Shown: one piece after another, positions 43,139 through 54,141 of the stretch | How the letters are laid out: the number at the start of each line of letters is the position of its first letter | Numbering within the stretch: the stretch's first letter is position 1 | DNA from: Cycas panzhihuaensis | Taxonomy: Eukaryota; Cycadophyta | Reading direction: 5' to 3' | DNA length: 64,000 nucleotides | NCBI GenBank assembly: GCA_023213395.1 | Contig: CM041465.1 | Span: 121,093,741-121,157,740 of the forward strand | Notes under the pieces: generated by a model | What the model was told of the DNA's origin: nothing | The model's database searches: none | Seen by the model: the letters and a program-made list of their open reading frames with translations, nothing else | Position numbers and translations under genes: made by a program

Positions 43139-43864
43139 TTGGATCGCGACCAACAAAGGCCTAGGAACAAACGGCCAAAATCCAGAGGAAAATCCAAATG
43201 TCCAGGCAGAGGACCTTTGATATGCTGGAGATGTGGGAAAGCTGGCCATATGAAGAGCCAGTGTCGAGTCAAGGTTGACAAGGGAAAGTCACCTAAAGTT
43301 ACTTCTTCCACGGTAACAAAAGCCTTCGATGAAGATGATGACGATGTTTATTTGGTAACCTCAGGTAAGTTGTCAAATGTTGAGTCTTGGTTAATTGACT
43401 CTGGTGCTTCACTTCATGTTACTCTCCATAGGGATTGGTTTTGTGAATACACAAGGATTGATGGAGGTGAGGTATTTCTTGGGGATCATTACCCATATAA
43501 AATTGTGGGTCGTGGAAGGGTAAAGGTTCGATTTGGGGATGGAAGGGTTAAAACTATCCTTGATGTGAGTCATATTCCTAGTTTGGCTATGAGTTTGTTG
43601 TCTGTTAGTCAATTGGGTGATGCAGGAATAGAAGTGATCTTCAATAAAGACAGTTGCAGAATGGTTCGAGGAGCAATTGTGTTAGCAAGAGGGGTCCGAT
43701 TTGGAACACTATACAAGCTTGATGCAAGTATGGTGTGTGTTGGAAGTTGTAGTCTAGCTATTATAGAAAATAACAATAATGAAGGCGGGACTCAAATATT
43801 ACTTGCTAGTAAAACTATGCTGTGGCATCAGAGATTGGGCCATATTGGAGAGAGGCCTCTGTGA
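43139..43864 (+). pseudogene. pro: Cop-B zinc knuckle, protease and pre-integrase
   Basis: 241 open codons: basic RNKRPKSRGKSK, knuckle CWRCGKAGHMKSQC (43223-43264), then the protease active site WLIDSGASLHVT with intact DSGAS. VSHIPSLAMSLLSVSQLGDA follows, and the pre-integrase MLWHQRLGHIGERPL. Intact catalytic and zinc residues mark it as the youngest-looking protease here. The frame shifts at 43860, before CEHCVYGKHN in another frame. Confidence 0.85.
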
Positions 43865-44009
43865 TTTATTCTCCAAAGGTATGGCAAAAGACATCTCTGG
43901 AATTAATGGCTCCCTTGATTTCGATTTTTGTGAGCATTGTGTGTATGGCAAACATAATTGAGTCAGTTTTCCTTCAAGCTCGAAGAGAGCAAAGGGTATT
44001 CTGCAATTA

Positions 44010-44576
44010 GTGCACAGCGATATTTTTGGACCTGTTGATGTACCCTCATTGGGTGGGTCCAAATATTTTGTCTCATTCATAGATGATTTCTCGAGAAAGA
44101 CATGGCTGTACTTTCTCAAGCAAAAATCTGAAGTCTTCAGTAAATTCAAAGAATTCAAGGCCTTGGTCGAGAATCAGAGTGACAGGCAGATCAAGGTACT
44201 GAGGACTGATAATGGAGGTGAGTTTTGTTCAAAGGAATTTGAGCAGTTCTGTAAGCAGTGTGGGATAGCAAGGGAAAAGACAATTCCCTATACGCCACAG
44301 CAGAACAGAGTTGCTGAAAGGATGAATAGGACCTTGTTGGAAAGATCGAGGAGTATGCTCAATGCTGTTGGATTAGAGAAGAAATTCTGGGCGGAGGCTG
44401 TGATGACTGCAAGCTACCTGATAAACAAATCACCAACAACTGCCTTAATATACAAAACACCTGAAGAAGTGTGGTTTGGTAAGAAACCATCTCTTGGTCA
44501 TTTTAGAGTTTTTGGTTGTGAAGCTTTTATGTATGTTCTTAAACAACAGATGACTAAGCTTGATTTCAGAGCATAA
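44010..44576 (+). pseudogene. pol: Cop-B integrase
   Basis: 188 open codons with an intact catalytic triad: FVSFIDDFSRKTWLYFL, VLRTDNGGEFCSKEF and TPQQNRVAERMNRTLLE. The C-terminal part includes FWAEAVMTASYLINKSPTT and FGKKPSLGHFRVFGCEAF. A stop (TAA at 44574) ends it, and the rest (IFIGYGDGVKGYKLYN, SHDVVFREE) continues in the same style to 44690. It integrates element cDNA into chromosomes when intact. Confidence 0.85.
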
Positions 44577-44977
44577 AAGACTATTTTCATTGGCTATGGT
44601 GATGGTGTTAAAGGATATAAGCTTTATAACCTTGAAGCACAAAAGGTTATGTATAGCCATGATGTTGTCTTTAGAGAGGAGGTGAAGTCTCTAAAGCAAG
44701 ATGAAGAACCAAAGGAGGAACAATCTAAGAAGGTACAATTTGAAGAAAGGGATGAAGATTCTGCATCAGTATATGAGTCGGCTGAAGAGGAAGAACCAAC
44801 TATAGAGGTGACTCAACCTCAAGGACCCCACATCTTGAGGAGATCAACTCATGAGAGAAGACAAATGACTGTGTATATTCTCAAGACTTTCGTCACTCCT
44901 CTTTTGTTTTATCTGCTACAGATGGTGATCTAGGTACTGTTCGTGAGGCTCTAGAGTCAAAAGAGAGCCAACTTTGG
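44577..44977 (+). other. Cop-B integrase-RT linker
   Basis: Acidic linker (EDSASVYESAEEEEPTIEV) followed by LRRSTHERRQ, typical of copia polyproteins. One frameshift near 44930. Confidence 0.6.
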
Positions 44978-46560
44978 ATGAAGGCCATGCAAGAAGAAAT
45001 GATAGCCTTGGACAAAAATAATATGTGGGATTTGGTGGATTTGCCTGATGGCAGAAAACTTGTTGATAATAAATGGATCTTCAAGAGGAAGTTTCGGGCA
45101 GATGGTACTGTGGAAAAGTACAAGGCTCGTTTGGTAGCAAAGAGCTATTCCCAGGTCAAGGGAATAGATTTTGGTGAGGTATTTTCTCCTGTTGCAAAAG
45201 TTGCTTTAATTAGATTTTTGTTGGCTGTAGCAGCTACCTATGACCTTGAGGTGGATCAAATGGATGTGAAGACTGCATTTCTTCACGGTAACCTCGAGGA
45301 AGAAATTTATATGTTGCAGCTTGAAGGATTTGAAGTTGCAGGGAAGGAGAATATGGTATGCAGGTTGAAGAAGTCATCATACGGCTTGAAACAATCACCA
45401 AGGATGTGGTATGAAAAGTTTGATCACATATGTTGGTGGATGGCTTTGTGCGTAGCAAAGCAAATCATTGTGTTTATTATAAGTAGGTTGGTGATCATTT
45501 TGTTATTCTAGCTTTATATGTTGATGACATACTTTTAGTTGGTAACAATAAAGGAATGAACCAACTTGTGAAAGACCAATTAACATCTCACTTTGAGATG
45601 AAGGACCTTGGTGCGGCACATTTTATTTTGTGCATTAAGTTTGAAAGGGATAGGAGAAATAGGAAGATTCGGCTTAGCCAAATACGGTACATTGAAACAA
45701 TATTGTAACGGTTTAGGTTGCAAGATAGTAAACCAGTTAATGTCCCTCTTCCTGCTGGTTTAAAACTATCAATTGAACAATGCCTAAAGATTCACCAAGA
45801 AGTTGAAGACATGGCATTTGTCCCTTATGCTAGTGCTACTCGTAACCTGATGTATGCGATAGTTTGCACTCGACCAGACATTGCCCATGCAATGGGAGTA
45901 GTTAGCAAGTATATGTCAAACCCAGGCGGGGAGCATTGGGTGGCTGTGAAAAGGATTTTCAAGTATTTGCGAGGTACATCAGATTATGGAATTTGCTATC
46001 AAGGAGATCGCATGGAGAGTAGAACAGTGAACCTGAGAGGTTTTGTTGATGTTGATTGGGCTAGAGATCTTGACAGCAGAAGATCTACAAGCGGGTATGT
46101 TTTTACCTTTTGTGGTGGCGCAGTCAGTTGGATGAGTAAAAAACAACAAGTTGTAGCACTTTCTAGCACAGAAGCAGAGTATATGGAAGCTACTCATGCG
46201 TGCAAGGAAGCAGTTTGGTTATAGAGACTATGCACATATATTAACTTTAAACAAGATGTTGTGAGGATAGATTGTGATAGTCAAAGTGCAATCTACCTTA
46301 CAAAGAACCCCATTTTTCATGCTTAGTCGAAGCATATTGCAGATATTGGCTTTAAACAAGATGTTGTGAGGATAGATTGTGATAGTCAAAGTGCAATCTA
46401 CCTTGCAAAGAACCCCATTTTTCATGCTCAGTCGAATCATATTGATGTGTAGTTCTATTTTGTGAGGGAAATGGTTCAAGATCACAAGGTGGATTTGCAA
46501 AAGATTGCTACACAAGAGAATGTTGTAGACTCATTGACTAAGATTGTTAGCACAGAAAAA
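44978..46560 (+). pseudogene. pol: Cop-B reverse transcriptase and RNase H
   Basis: RT: MWDLVDLPDGRKLVDNKWIF, YKARLVAKSYSQVKGIDFGE, VDQMDVKTAFLHGNLEEEIY, LKKSSYGLKQSPRMWYEKF, then after a frame break the intact active site LYVDDILLVGNN (about 45515-45550). RNase H: ATRNLMYAIVCTRPDIAHAM, FVDVDWARDLDSRRSTSGYV, VALSSTEAEYMEATHACKEA with catalytic residues kept. A stop follows at 46222. A 105-bp in-frame duplication repeats the VVRIDCDSQSAIYL block. The tail VDSLTKIVSTEKF ends near 46560. Confidence 0.85.
46237..46446. repeat. 105-bp in-frame tandem duplication in Cop-B RNase H
   Basis: Two copies (46237-46341, 46342-46446) differ at a few bases. Both encode FKQDVVRIDCDSQSAIYL, then KNPIFHA. 105 is divisible by three, so the frame is kept. 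Confidence 0.9.
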
Positions 46561-46656
46561 TTTAGATGGTGTAGTATTGGAATGGGTATTTGTGATTTTG
46601 GCATTCAGTAGTTGTGTATGCAGGTTTTCTTGTAAAGTGTTCAACAAGTGGGAGAT

Positions 46657-47161
46657 TGTTAGATATGTTGAACACTTTGCAAGTGTTACATGGGTATAGG
46701 CGTTACACCCGAGCCCCTTTGTGGGGTTCAGGGGCCCGTTTTAGGGCCCCTGGCTGGGAGGTCTAGGGGGCCAGCAGCCCCCCAGGCGGGGTTTCAGGGG
46801 AGGGAGCTCCTGAGAAAATTTTTTGGATGTCTTATGGAGGTCTTTTATTGGCCCATTGTTTATGCCCGTTGTATTGTAAAGCTGCAAGGCGGTATCTTGT
46901 AATGTTGTGTCTATATATTCTTATGTAACGACACATGTAACATATGAAGATGATGATATGATCGTGGAAGAGTCGAGGAGAAGAGTTGGGGTTTATTCAT
47001 ATCTGTAATTCTTTAGCTGTTGCTCAGATTAATAAAAGGTCTATGCTTAGGCCTGAATCTCCTGGTGTTCTTTGTTGTGTTTGATTTGTTTATGTTATTT
47101 GTTCATTGCATGGTTTAGAGTTCTATTATCACATTGGTTCTGTAGTTATATTTTCTCTTCA
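46657..47161 (+). repeat. 3' LTR of Cop-B
   Basis: 505 bp, TGTTAGATATG...CTCTTCA, preceded by the tract caagtgggagat. Confidence 0.9.
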
Positions 47162-47590
47162 CAGTCAACTTCGAAATTGACCCAAATGTCTTCCAATCAA
47201 TGAGACAGAGATTCTATGATAGATTTGAATCACTAAAACTTTAAAAATCTGGAGATTTTTCAAGAAATTACCCTTAAATCTGTGCGGATAGAAAATAGGT
47301 CAAAAGTACCTTGAAATGACCTCTGATGAAGTCGTGCCAAAAGGGAAAAAGGATGCCCTTGATGAGATCTATCGCCACGTCAATTTTCGCTAGAATCTAA
47401 GAACTTCAAAAATTTTAGTCTGTACACTGTCTGTACAACTCCATACACAGGTTCGTATAGTGACTTTCTGCAGAGAGAAAAACTTTCTAGGCAATTTCCA
47501 CTTCACCCTCCTTTTTAATTCTTTGAGATTGCAAAATGATTCTTAGACAGATAAATCCTCTCTCCTTTATATCATACAAGCAGTCAGACC
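47162..47590 (-). other. Cop-A leader, right of the Cop-B insertion
   Basis: Untranslated leader between gag and primer site of Cop-A, similar in style to the Cop-C leader at 53240-53910 (both contain gtacaac/ccatac phrases). No gene. Confidence 0.5.
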
Positions 47591-47603
47591 TGCTCTAATA
47601 CCA
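47591..47603 (-). promoter_or_regulatory. Primer binding site of Cop-A
   Basis: Minus strand TGGTATTAGAGCA, one change from the iMet complement, abutting the LTR. Confidence 0.85.
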
Positions 47604-47826
47604 TGTTAAAACAAACCAAAGAGTACTTAGTAATGAGCAGAAGAACTCGTATTCATTTGGAGACTTGATATCTATAAACATATATCAAGGTTATGGCCAT
47701 TACAACTTGATTTGTAATTGACTTTTCTTGAGGTGACATGTGTCACAATATCTAGTGTCAGTTATAAAATGAGGGTGTGCAACATTACCCTTTTATTTAC
47801 TTAGGATAAAACATTATATCCTAACA
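47604..47826 (-). repeat. 5' LTR of Cop-A
   Basis: 223 bp, TGTTAAAACAAACC...CCTAACA, aligned with 36567-36789. Confidence 0.9.
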
Positions 47827-47831
47827 TAATA

Positions 47832-48341
47832 GAGTTTTGGACAAAGTTAGTAGAGATGGACATTAGCAAGGTAATAGTTGGCAGAGAGTGGTTTACAGAG
47901 AGGAGGATTTGGAAAGGAAGAGTTCATGTAAAGCTACTTCGCTAAGGACAAGGTTTTGGATGAGCTGCTGGAGGAATAAGTCAACAAGCTAAACATTTAC
48001 GATGGAATGGGTTGGCGTACTAGTGATAGGCGAGCTGCAAATTGGTGATGCTCGCAAGTGTGAAGGCATAGGATGAAGTGTTGTAGAATGATGACATGTG
48101 GTAGAAAGTTATAGGACTGCATGCTGAGAGTTTTGTGAGTAGACACATTGTAGGAAATGCTCTTGCTAGGGGAAGTTGTTGAGAGATTGATCGCAGTGAG
48201 ATATATATTTGATAGGGAGTAAAGTGTGGAGAGGGCAGAGATTGTTGGATCTTCGGACATATGGTAGCATTAGGTGGATTTCACGAGGAGGTGTTTCACT
48301 AGTTTAGGCTGTGAGGAGAATGTTGAAGATCAGCTGAGAAC
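47832..48341 (+). other. Cop-H interior, segment 2, non-coding
   Basis: G-rich sequence lacking domains; no open frame of note on the plus strand. Confidence 0.5.
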
Positions 48342-48552
48342 TATCAAAACAATCAATGAATCAATGAAGACAAGGCTTCAATGCATTAATAAGGAGAGAG
48401 AAACTCTCATAGAAATGTATCATGTATACATAGAAAGCCCAGTGTGTGTAGTCCAAGTGTCAATAATACATTAAAGAGGGGTTGAGACATAACCCTCAAC
48501 TTTACCTTAGAGAACTTTAGAATACAAAAGATAGAACATTATTTCTCTAACA
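48342..48552 (-). repeat. 3' LTR of Cop-C
   Basis: About 211 bp, aligned with 53924-54136 (shared gtgtcaataatacattaaag and gaacattatttctctaaca). The left edge is approximate because the TGTT end is eroded to TATC. Confidence 0.8.
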
Positions 48553-49221
48553 CCCTCTCTTAATGTTTTATCTTTTGTCTTCAACACCAAGAAGATGCTT
48601 GGGATATTGAAATTGTCTTTTGGAAGTGGCTTGGTGAGAATGTTAGCAAGTTGTTCTTCATTGTTGCAGTATAATTGATCTATCTCTTTGGTTTGTACAT
48701 TTTCATTGATGGAATCATGGTGAACTTCAATGTGTTTTGTTCTAGCATGGAACATTGGATTCTTTGTTAGTTTGATAACACTTTGGGTATCACAAAAAAT
48801 GGAGGTAGACTAGACTTGTTCTTGTTTTAAATCCTTAAGTAGTTGTTTGATCCATATTGCTTCATATGTGGCACTGGCAACTGCTTTGCATTCTACTTTA
48901 GTGGATGACAAGGCCACTGTGGATTGTTTCTTGCTACTTCAAGATATAACCGCAAATCCAAGTGGGAAACAATATCTTGTTGTGGACTTCCTTTGTTGTC
49001 TATCTCCTACCCAATCTGAGACACTCCGGCCGACTAACTAAAGATTTGAAGCTTGAGTATAGTTTAGACCCATTGTTAGGGTTCCTTTTAATGTACTTGA
49101 GAATTCTTTTAGCAGCATTCCAATGAGAGAATTTTGGACGCTACATATATTTAGAGACAACTCAGACTGAATATGAAATATCTGGCCTTGTAGTTGTGAG
49201 GTAGATAAGACTACCTATTAA
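48553..49221 (-). pseudogene. pol: Cop-C RNase H
   Basis: The minus-strand tail reads MFHARTKHIEVHHDSINENV, then QLYCNNEEQLANILTKPLPK, the copia RNase H end, followed by the polypurine tract. Upstream blocks (SSTKVECKAVASATYEA-like, GYCDSDW-like) are degenerate. Confidence 0.75.
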
Positions 49222-49998
49222 CTATCTATACAGTGTTCCATCCACTAGTTGTCCATCATCATTGGCATTCATAATGCACTTGGTTTCCATTAGAGTAGCA
49301 CAACTATTGCAATCCTCCATTCTGAATTTTTGAAGGAGTTTTTTGACATATTTTGCTTGGGATAGGAAAATAGAATCTTGTTGATTATTAACTTCAATGC
49401 TTAGATAATAATGAAGCAAACCCATATCTGTTATTTCAAATTGATTTTCCATCTATAACTTGACTTTGCAGAATATATTATTATCATTTCCTATAACTAT
49501 AATGTCATCTACATAAGCTATGATGATAGTTATTAAATTGTTTTAATTTGTTTTGATATAAAGACTAGGGTATGAGTCACATCTGCGAAAACCTATTTGT
49601 CATAGATGCTAATTTAACTTTGCATACCATGTTCTGGGTGCTTGTTCAAGTCCATACAAGACCTTTTTAAGTTTGTAGACAAGATGTTCTTGACCCTTTT
49701 TCATGTATCCTATTGGTTGTTGCATGTATACTTTCTCATTCAAATCACCATTTAGGAAGGCACTTTTGACATTAAGTTGTATGAAGTTCCATTTGAATTG
49801 GGCCACGGCTATGACTACTTGCATAGTAATTAATTTGGCTATTGATGAAAAGGTTTTCTCATAATCAATACCTTTTGTTTGAGTATAACCTTTTGCAACT
49901 AGTCTTGCCTTGTATCTTTCAACTGTACCATCATATTTTTCTTTTATTTTGTATCCCCATTTGCAACCAACAATGGATTTGTCTGTGGGAGCATGCAC
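49222..49998 (-). pseudogene. pol: Cop-C reverse transcriptase
   Basis: 129 open codons (49998-49609): [80 protein letters not shown]. The active-site region (about 49490-49530) reads IIAYVDDIIVIGND, then QFEITDMGLLHYYLSIEV and FRMEDCNSCATLMETK (49452-49222). Asp residues of YVDD are kept. One frame break lies between the pieces. Confidence 0.82.
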
Positions 49999-50460
49999 TC
50001 ATTCCTAGGTCTTATTCTTTTTGATGCCATTGATTTCTTCATCTATGACTTTTTGCCGTTCTAGATAATCACATGCTTTTGAATAATTTTGTGGTTCAAC
50101 AAAGCACATTAATTTTAGTGTCTTTATGATCTAGTTCTTTGTTCAAGTACATTACTTCTTGATTCTTCAAGAGTTTTGATGCACCACTTGGGTAACTTTT
50201 TTGATGTTTCTTGACAGCTTCTTTGAGAGGACTTTTGTTCTTCTTCAAAAAGGTTTTGCTCTTCTTTAGACAGTTGATGTTGTTCTAGGATGCTTTGCTT
50301 ATTTTCTTCCTGAAGCTCACTATTTGACATATCTTTTTCTATAGTAGTGATTTCTGAAATTTTTTCAACTGGTACATGTACTTGTGTATCTCCTTCAATC
50401 TGTCTGTGCACTATTTTTTCTTTTTAATTTATTTGTTCATCAAAACTCACATCTCTACTA
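49999..50460 (-). other. Cop-C integrase-RT linker
   Basis: A 95-codon acidic open piece (50411-50124) rich in Glu/Gln/Ser (VEKISEITTIEKDMS, EEEQKSSQRSCQE). It is the polyprotein linker, not a separate gene. Confidence 0.55.
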
Positions 50461-51770
50461 ACATAGATCTTTCTTGTTTTTGGATCTATACATCTATATG
50501 TTTTAGATTTGTTACTATACCTAGTCATAATGTATTCAATGCTTTTATTATCTAGCTTAGTTCTCTTCTTGTTACGAATGGAAACATAAGCTTTACTACC
50601 AAAGATTTTAAGGTGACTTACATATGGCTTTCTCTCAATCTAGGCTTCTTCAGGAGTTACCTTATCCAAAGCTTGTGTAGGATTCCTATTGATGATGAGG
50701 TATATTGCTGTGTTGACTACTTTAGCCCAATATGTTTTTGTTATTGCCCTTTTGTTTGTCATACTCCATGCCATTTCCATTATTGTCCTATTCATATGTT
50801 CAACAACTCCATTTGATTTGTGGTGTATACCATTTATTTTACAAAAGTGACATAAATCATTTGAGATGTATTCTTCTCCTTGTTAAACCTTATGTTTACA
50901 TGTAAAGATATTGTACTTTAATTTTTATGTAATATGTGTACTTTTGTACTTTAGGGGTGACTTATCACTTAAGTGATAAAGTGCACACCCACATTCTTTC
51001 TAGTGACACAATGTTGTCACAAAAGGGTCAAATGGACCCTCATGCATTTTTGCTCACATGAGAGCCCAAAAGGACACATGTCCTACATGCAAGGCATATA
51101 TCTTGGATGTTTGACACTTGTCAAACATCCAAGGCCTTAGGTCTCTCATCTCACTCTATATAATGAGACCTCTCCTTATTGTCTAATAAGAGAGTTGGAG
51201 TCAGATTATCTTGTCGGCTTGTTAATCAAACTGTTTATTCTTTTGGAGGTTGGACCAATTCCAACTCCACACATTTGGTATCATTTCTCTTGCTCCTTCA
51301 TTTTATGCTTTGTCTCTTATGCTTTTTTTCATCTTGAGAGTATTATACTTGTTAAGTATTTGTGCTTCTAGAACTAGAGTGATCCTAGCTTCTAGATCTT
51401 GGGACTGTGAGTCCATTAAGCCTCTTTTCACACTCCTCTATCAGATTGGAGAATTTTGATTTTGCATTCGCTTTCCAATTCAAACTGTGCCTTGAACTCT
51501 TTCAAGTAATTTAAAACTCATGATTTATTGAAAAGAAAATAGATCCATGTTTTTCTGAAGAAATCATCAATGAAGGTGAGAAAGTACCTTGCTCCATTCA
51601 CCGAGTTTGTCGTTGTTGGCCCACATAAATTAGTATGGACTAATTTTAATTTTTTATATGCTTTCCATGTGCTTTCTTGAAAAGGAACTCAATGTTGTTT
51701 TTCCATCAGACAACTTTTGCATACAAAGGATTCAAAAGGCATTTCAGGAATTTTTTAATAATTCTAATCA
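50461..51770 (-). pseudogene. pol: Cop-C integrase, split by a solo LTR
   Basis: Minus-strand reading, in shifting frames: pre-integrase LMEKQH block near 51690, GARYFLTFIDDFFRKTWIYF near 51540-51590, KIKILQSDRG at the right edge of the solo LTR. On its left come EEYISNDLCHFCKINGIHH and NGVVEHMNRTIMEMA near 50770-50810. C-terminal YWAKVVNTAIYLI follows. The catalytic Asp (SDRG) and Glu (VEHM) are both present. Confidence 0.75.
50881..51432 (+). mobile_element. Solo LTR with exact TSD inside Cop-C integrase
   Basis: 552 bp, TGTTAAACC...TTTTCACA, flanked by identical CTCCT at 50876-50880 and 51433-51437. Contains a TATA-like ctctatataatg near 51155. Removing it with one TSD copy rejoins the SDRG and EEY halves of integrase in frame. 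A same-length copy lies in opposite orientation at 23714-24265. Confidence 0.92.
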
Positions 51771-52300
51771 TCTATTTGCAATGTGTCCATACTTAGAATG
51801 CTAAATTTTCACTAATGGGGTTGTTAACAACAAGAGAATGAACATGCAGGATATGAGTGGAAATCAACTTTTAGAGATTGTTAATGTTCACTCCTTCTGC
51901 AATTATAATCCCATTATTTTTCATGTCATGAATGTAACAGCTTCCGTTTTCATTAAAAATGAATAAAATGTAATGCAACTAAGCCCTTTCTATCTTCGGT
52001 CCGAAGTCCCTTTTTTTTTAATTGGGATACAGACAAAAGATTTCTTTTTAGGCCAAGAACATAAAGGACTTCTCCATTTCTTTTGATTTCACCATCAATT
52101 GAAATAACAATAGAACCTTTCCGTTTAATTTATAGAGGTAAGTTATTATTAAGCTCCACGATTTTGTTGATGAAATACGTCCTCAACATTTCAAACCATT
52201 TTTCTCTCCTATTCATGTGGTTTGATGATCTAGAGTCTATGTACCAATCTTCATTTTTATTGGTGCGTATAGGTAGAGTTGTGATAAAGGCAATTTCTTC
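51771..52300 (-). pseudogene. pro: Cop-C protease and pre-integrase
   Basis: Degenerate: near 52190-52260 the minus strand reads DWYIDSRSSNHMNRREKWFE, the copia protease active site with DSGAS changed to DSRSS. Downstream are remnants of a GEIKRNGEVLYVLGLKR-like stretch near 52040-52090. Frameshifts abound. Confidence 0.65.
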
Positions 52301-52461
52301 GTCTTCTTCTTCTACTTGTTTGTGGCTGTAGTTTCCTTCTACTTTGTTCCCTCTCTGGATGTCAACCTATTTTTATGGACAACAATTTGAGGAGTGTTCT
52401 ATTCTTCCATAATAATAATAGTTTGGTAAATTTTGCATTCTACAATCACTAGCCAGATGCC

Positions 52462-53130
52462 CATCCCTTCCACAATGGAAGCATACTTTGGATTCTCTGA
52501 GTGTAGATCTGCCTCTTTCTTCTAACACCCATGGAGTTCTCCCTCACCCTTAGAGAGACCAGGATGATCTGGGGGAAGTCCTAGGCCACCATCTGATAGA
52601 TCAGTTGTGTCTTCTCATTATATTTTTGGACTATCCCCTGCTTTCTAGACTCAACTTTGAGAGAAAGGCTTCCTTGATATCTGTTCTTCTTCATATCTTT
52701 TATTTCTTTGTTCTTGTTGTAGCATGTGCCTTGTCAAAGTGTCAAAGGATATATTTGTTGTATGTCCACTTATGATAAGTGTGTTTACCATAGTGTCAAA
52801 TGATTTTGTCAATTTATTGATAGTTAGATGAACAAGCTCAGAGTCAACTATAGTTTCCCTCGTAAGGACTAGACCATTCTTGATCTCAACTATCTTCGTT
52901 ATAAAATTTGACACACTTTCTTCTTCGTTGAGATTAACTCTGTACAACTGTTCTCTAAGAGATATTATCTGTGCTTCATTTTTCTGGTTATATAGTGAGG
53001 CTAAAATTCTCCAGTCTTCTGGAGAGGTGGAGGTTGAAAAAGGAATCTCTTACAGACAACATAATTGCAACCAAAGCAATCCTATCTCTCTCTTTCCAAG
53101 TAATCACATCCACTATTTTAGTGGGTTTGG
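52462..53130 (-). pseudogene. gag: Cop-C gag and zinc knuckle
   Basis: An intact knuckle CFHCGRDGHLASDC lies at about 52462-52504. Upstream is an open piece (52947-52651) with NLNEEESVSNFITKIVEIKN, then INKLTKSFDTMVNTLI and HMLQQEQRNKRYEEEQ, a copia Gag C-terminal half. Earlier parts (WKERDRIALVAI) lie in other frames to about 53130. Confidence 0.72.
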
Positions 53131-53910
53131 CCTCCTTCCCTATGACTATATCCCATGCATTTTTTGGCCATTAGGAGACCTTGCATTTTTAGCTTTCATA
53201 TGTTATAGTTTTGCCTTGCCAAAGTGAAAAAACTAAGGCCATTTTGAGTTAATGTACTATATTTGAAGGGCAAATGATAGAAGTAAAAGACTGTGAATTG
53301 GTCCTACAATCATCCAAGTGTATGGATTTGTACAAAAAAGTACAACTATATGGAATGGAAAAAGAAGGATGGTCTTGAAATGAAGCTGAGGTTCTGCACT
53401 TCTTAGATTTGTAAAAGTTTTTGAAAAATTCCTTCTAGATTCTTCAGAAAATGGTCTGAAAATGTACAGTCGTGTAAGTTTTTTTAACGAAAAAATGCTT
53501 GTAACTTTGCAAAACTCCAACAAAATCCAACAAACTTATAGGCAAATGAAAGATATTGAAGAAACAGAGAGTTTGAGACCAATTTTACCTAGAAAGATTG
53601 AGATATCTGTGAATGAAGCTTTAAATGGGCACCCGCTATAAAACTGTAATTTTTTTCTTAACAAAGAAGAATTCGTGTTTGATTCTTTGGAACAGATTGA
53701 TCTCCTCAATAAGACAGACCTTCCCACCAAATGTTGTCAGATTCTAAGCACTTCAAAATTTGTGTTTGTATAGATTCGTATGGCTCCATATAGGTATTTA
53801 TGAGGTTGTACCATATCCATATTGTGCCCTTTTCTCATTAAATATTCAAAAAATACTTTCTTCAGATTGAATCTATCAATTATCTCTTGCCAGACTTAGA
53901 TTTGCAGACT
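53131..53910 (-). other. Cop-C gag start and leader, degenerate
   Basis: No clean domain; the leader resembles that of Cop-A. Ends at a degraded primer site (53911-53923, minus AAGGTATTGGAGA). Confidence 0.5.
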
Positions 53911-53923
53911 TTCTCCAATACCT

Positions 53924-54136
53924 TGTTAGAACAATCAGTGAATTAATGAAGAGAAGGCTTTAATGCTTTCATGAGGAGAGAGAAACTCCTCGTATAAATA
54001 CATCATGTGTACATAGAAAGGCTATTGCACATAGGCCAAGTGTCAATAATACATTAAAGAGGGGTTGGACACATAACCCTCAAGTTTACCTTAGAGAACT
54101 TTAGAATACAAAATATAGAACATTATTTCTCTAACA
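53924..54136 (-). repeat. 5' LTR of Cop-C
   Basis: 213 bp, TGTTAGAACAATC...CTCTAACA, containing tataaata-like cgtataaatac near 53990. Confidence 0.88.
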
Positions 54137-54141
54137 AAAGC

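Larger units (their letters stand above)
41951..47161 (+). mobile_element. Cop-B: nearly complete Ty1/copia element nested in Cop-A
   Basis: LTRs at 41951-42450 and 46657-47161, primer site 42453-42465, polypurine tract 46644-46656, and gag, protease, integrase, RT and RNase H in order. It is the best preserved pol in the window. Flanks caatt and cagtc match at only three of five bases, so the TSD is eroded or the edge is off by a few bases. Confidence 0.9.
36567..47826 (-). mobile_element. Cop-A: Ty1/copia element containing a solo LTR and Cop-B
   Basis: LTRs 36567-36789 and 47604-47826 (223 bp each) are near-identical by eye. Flanks are gaata and taata (four of five bases match). In minus order: primer site, gag, protease, integrase, RT, RNase H. 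Removing Cop-B (5211 bp) and the solo LTR with one TSD copy (843 bp) leaves about 5.2 kb, the normal size for copia. Confidence 0.9.
48342..54136 (-). mobile_element. Cop-C: Ty1/copia element with a solo LTR in integrase
   Basis: LTRs 48342-48552 and 53924-54136 are co-oriented. The interior in minus sense is gag, knuckle, protease, integrase, RT and RNase H. Without the solo LTR it is about 5.2 kb. Flanks agaac and aaagc do not give a convincing TSD. Confidence 0.88.

Noticed and set aside
41951-47161. Clean 5-bp TSD for Cop-B
   Set aside because: caatt and cagtc share only three of five bases; recorded as eroded or mis-set edge.
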